Origin: an uncultured Opitutaceae bacterium
GTDB lineage: Bacteria > Verrucomicrobiota > Verrucomicrobiia > Opitutales > Opitutaceae
NCBI GenBank assembly: GCA_937889545.1
Contig: CALAOT010000071.1
Location: 62,001-126,000 of the forward strand
DNA: 64,000 nt
Direction of reading: 5' to 3'
Below the pieces are notes generated by a model. It saw only the letters and a program-made list of their open reading frames with translations. It made no database searches and had not been told where the DNA came from. A program made the position numbers and the translations under genes. Each line of letters opens with the position of its first letter. The first letter of the stretch is position 1. Shown here in pieces: positions 63,955-64,000 of this stretch.

Positions 63955-64000
63955 ATCACCCTGCTTTCCTGCCGGAGCCGCTCTTTTTACCTCCGCCTGT

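Overview
This is a GC-rich bacterial window that reads as a plant- or algal-polysaccharide degrader of the Verrucomicrobiota, most plausibly Opitutaceae-like. The taxonomic call is inference. It rests on exported glycoside hydrolases without a SusC/SusD pair, GT-C/TPR membrane proteins, secreted TonB C-terminal-domain proteins, a giant one-chain pyruvate:ferredoxin oxidoreductase and Shine-Dalgarno motifs that are often weak or absent. Most genes from 1 to about 38 kb have very high GC3, so long antisense open frames are common there and were discarded.

Region 1-10.6 kb: a GH31 glycosidase cut by the window edge, two head-to-head paralogous GT-C/TPR membrane proteins, a phosphofructokinase of the GGGG type, pdxH and a DUF4038/apiosidase-like hydrolase. 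Region 10.9-22.3 kb: a 1582-residue pyruvate:ferredoxin oxidoreductase, two translationally coupled TonB_C-repeat proteins (the upstream one separated from its signal peptide by an in-frame TAG), a type-B carboxylesterase, a DoxX protein and an outer-membrane MetA-like protein. Region 22.4-32.5 kb is a polysaccharide island: a Tat-exported GH109-like protein, a GH74-like BNR-repeat protein, GH30, a GH127-type cysteine glycosidase and a GH63/MGH1-like glycosidase.

Region 32.5-38.4 kb holds a DMT transporter and the most interesting unit of the window: a three-gene operon of a PhyH-type Fe(II)/2-oxoglutarate oxygenase, an unassigned glycyl radical enzyme and its activase, with a divergent AraC-type regulator. 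The operon places an O2-requiring and an O2-sensitive enzyme on one transcript. Region 38.6-46.5 kb has an overlapping GT2/GT-C pair, a secreted TIM-barrel protein, an aldo/keto reductase, an SDR, a DUF5995 protein and a small membrane protein. Two copies of an intergenic repeat (SGNH-hydrolase tail, hairpin, antisense tRNA 3' end) lie at 42.7 and 46.5 kb.

Region 47-56.7 kb is a tightly packed minus-strand operon pgm-glgP-gnd-zwf-cydA-cydB. It links glycogen phosphorolysis, the oxidative pentose phosphate pathway and a cyanide-insensitive-type bd quinol oxidase. A truncated class I aldolase sits at its 5' end. Region 57-64 kb has lower GC and visible decay: tRNA-like remnants, a broken fumC and a Crp-like remnant. 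Interspersed are small stress-type genes (ferritin-like, dodecin, a 51-residue lipoprotein, CsbD, nitroreductase, Sel1), a glucoamylase-like (PF10091/GH144-type) protein and a stand-alone glycogen-binding CBM48 protein.
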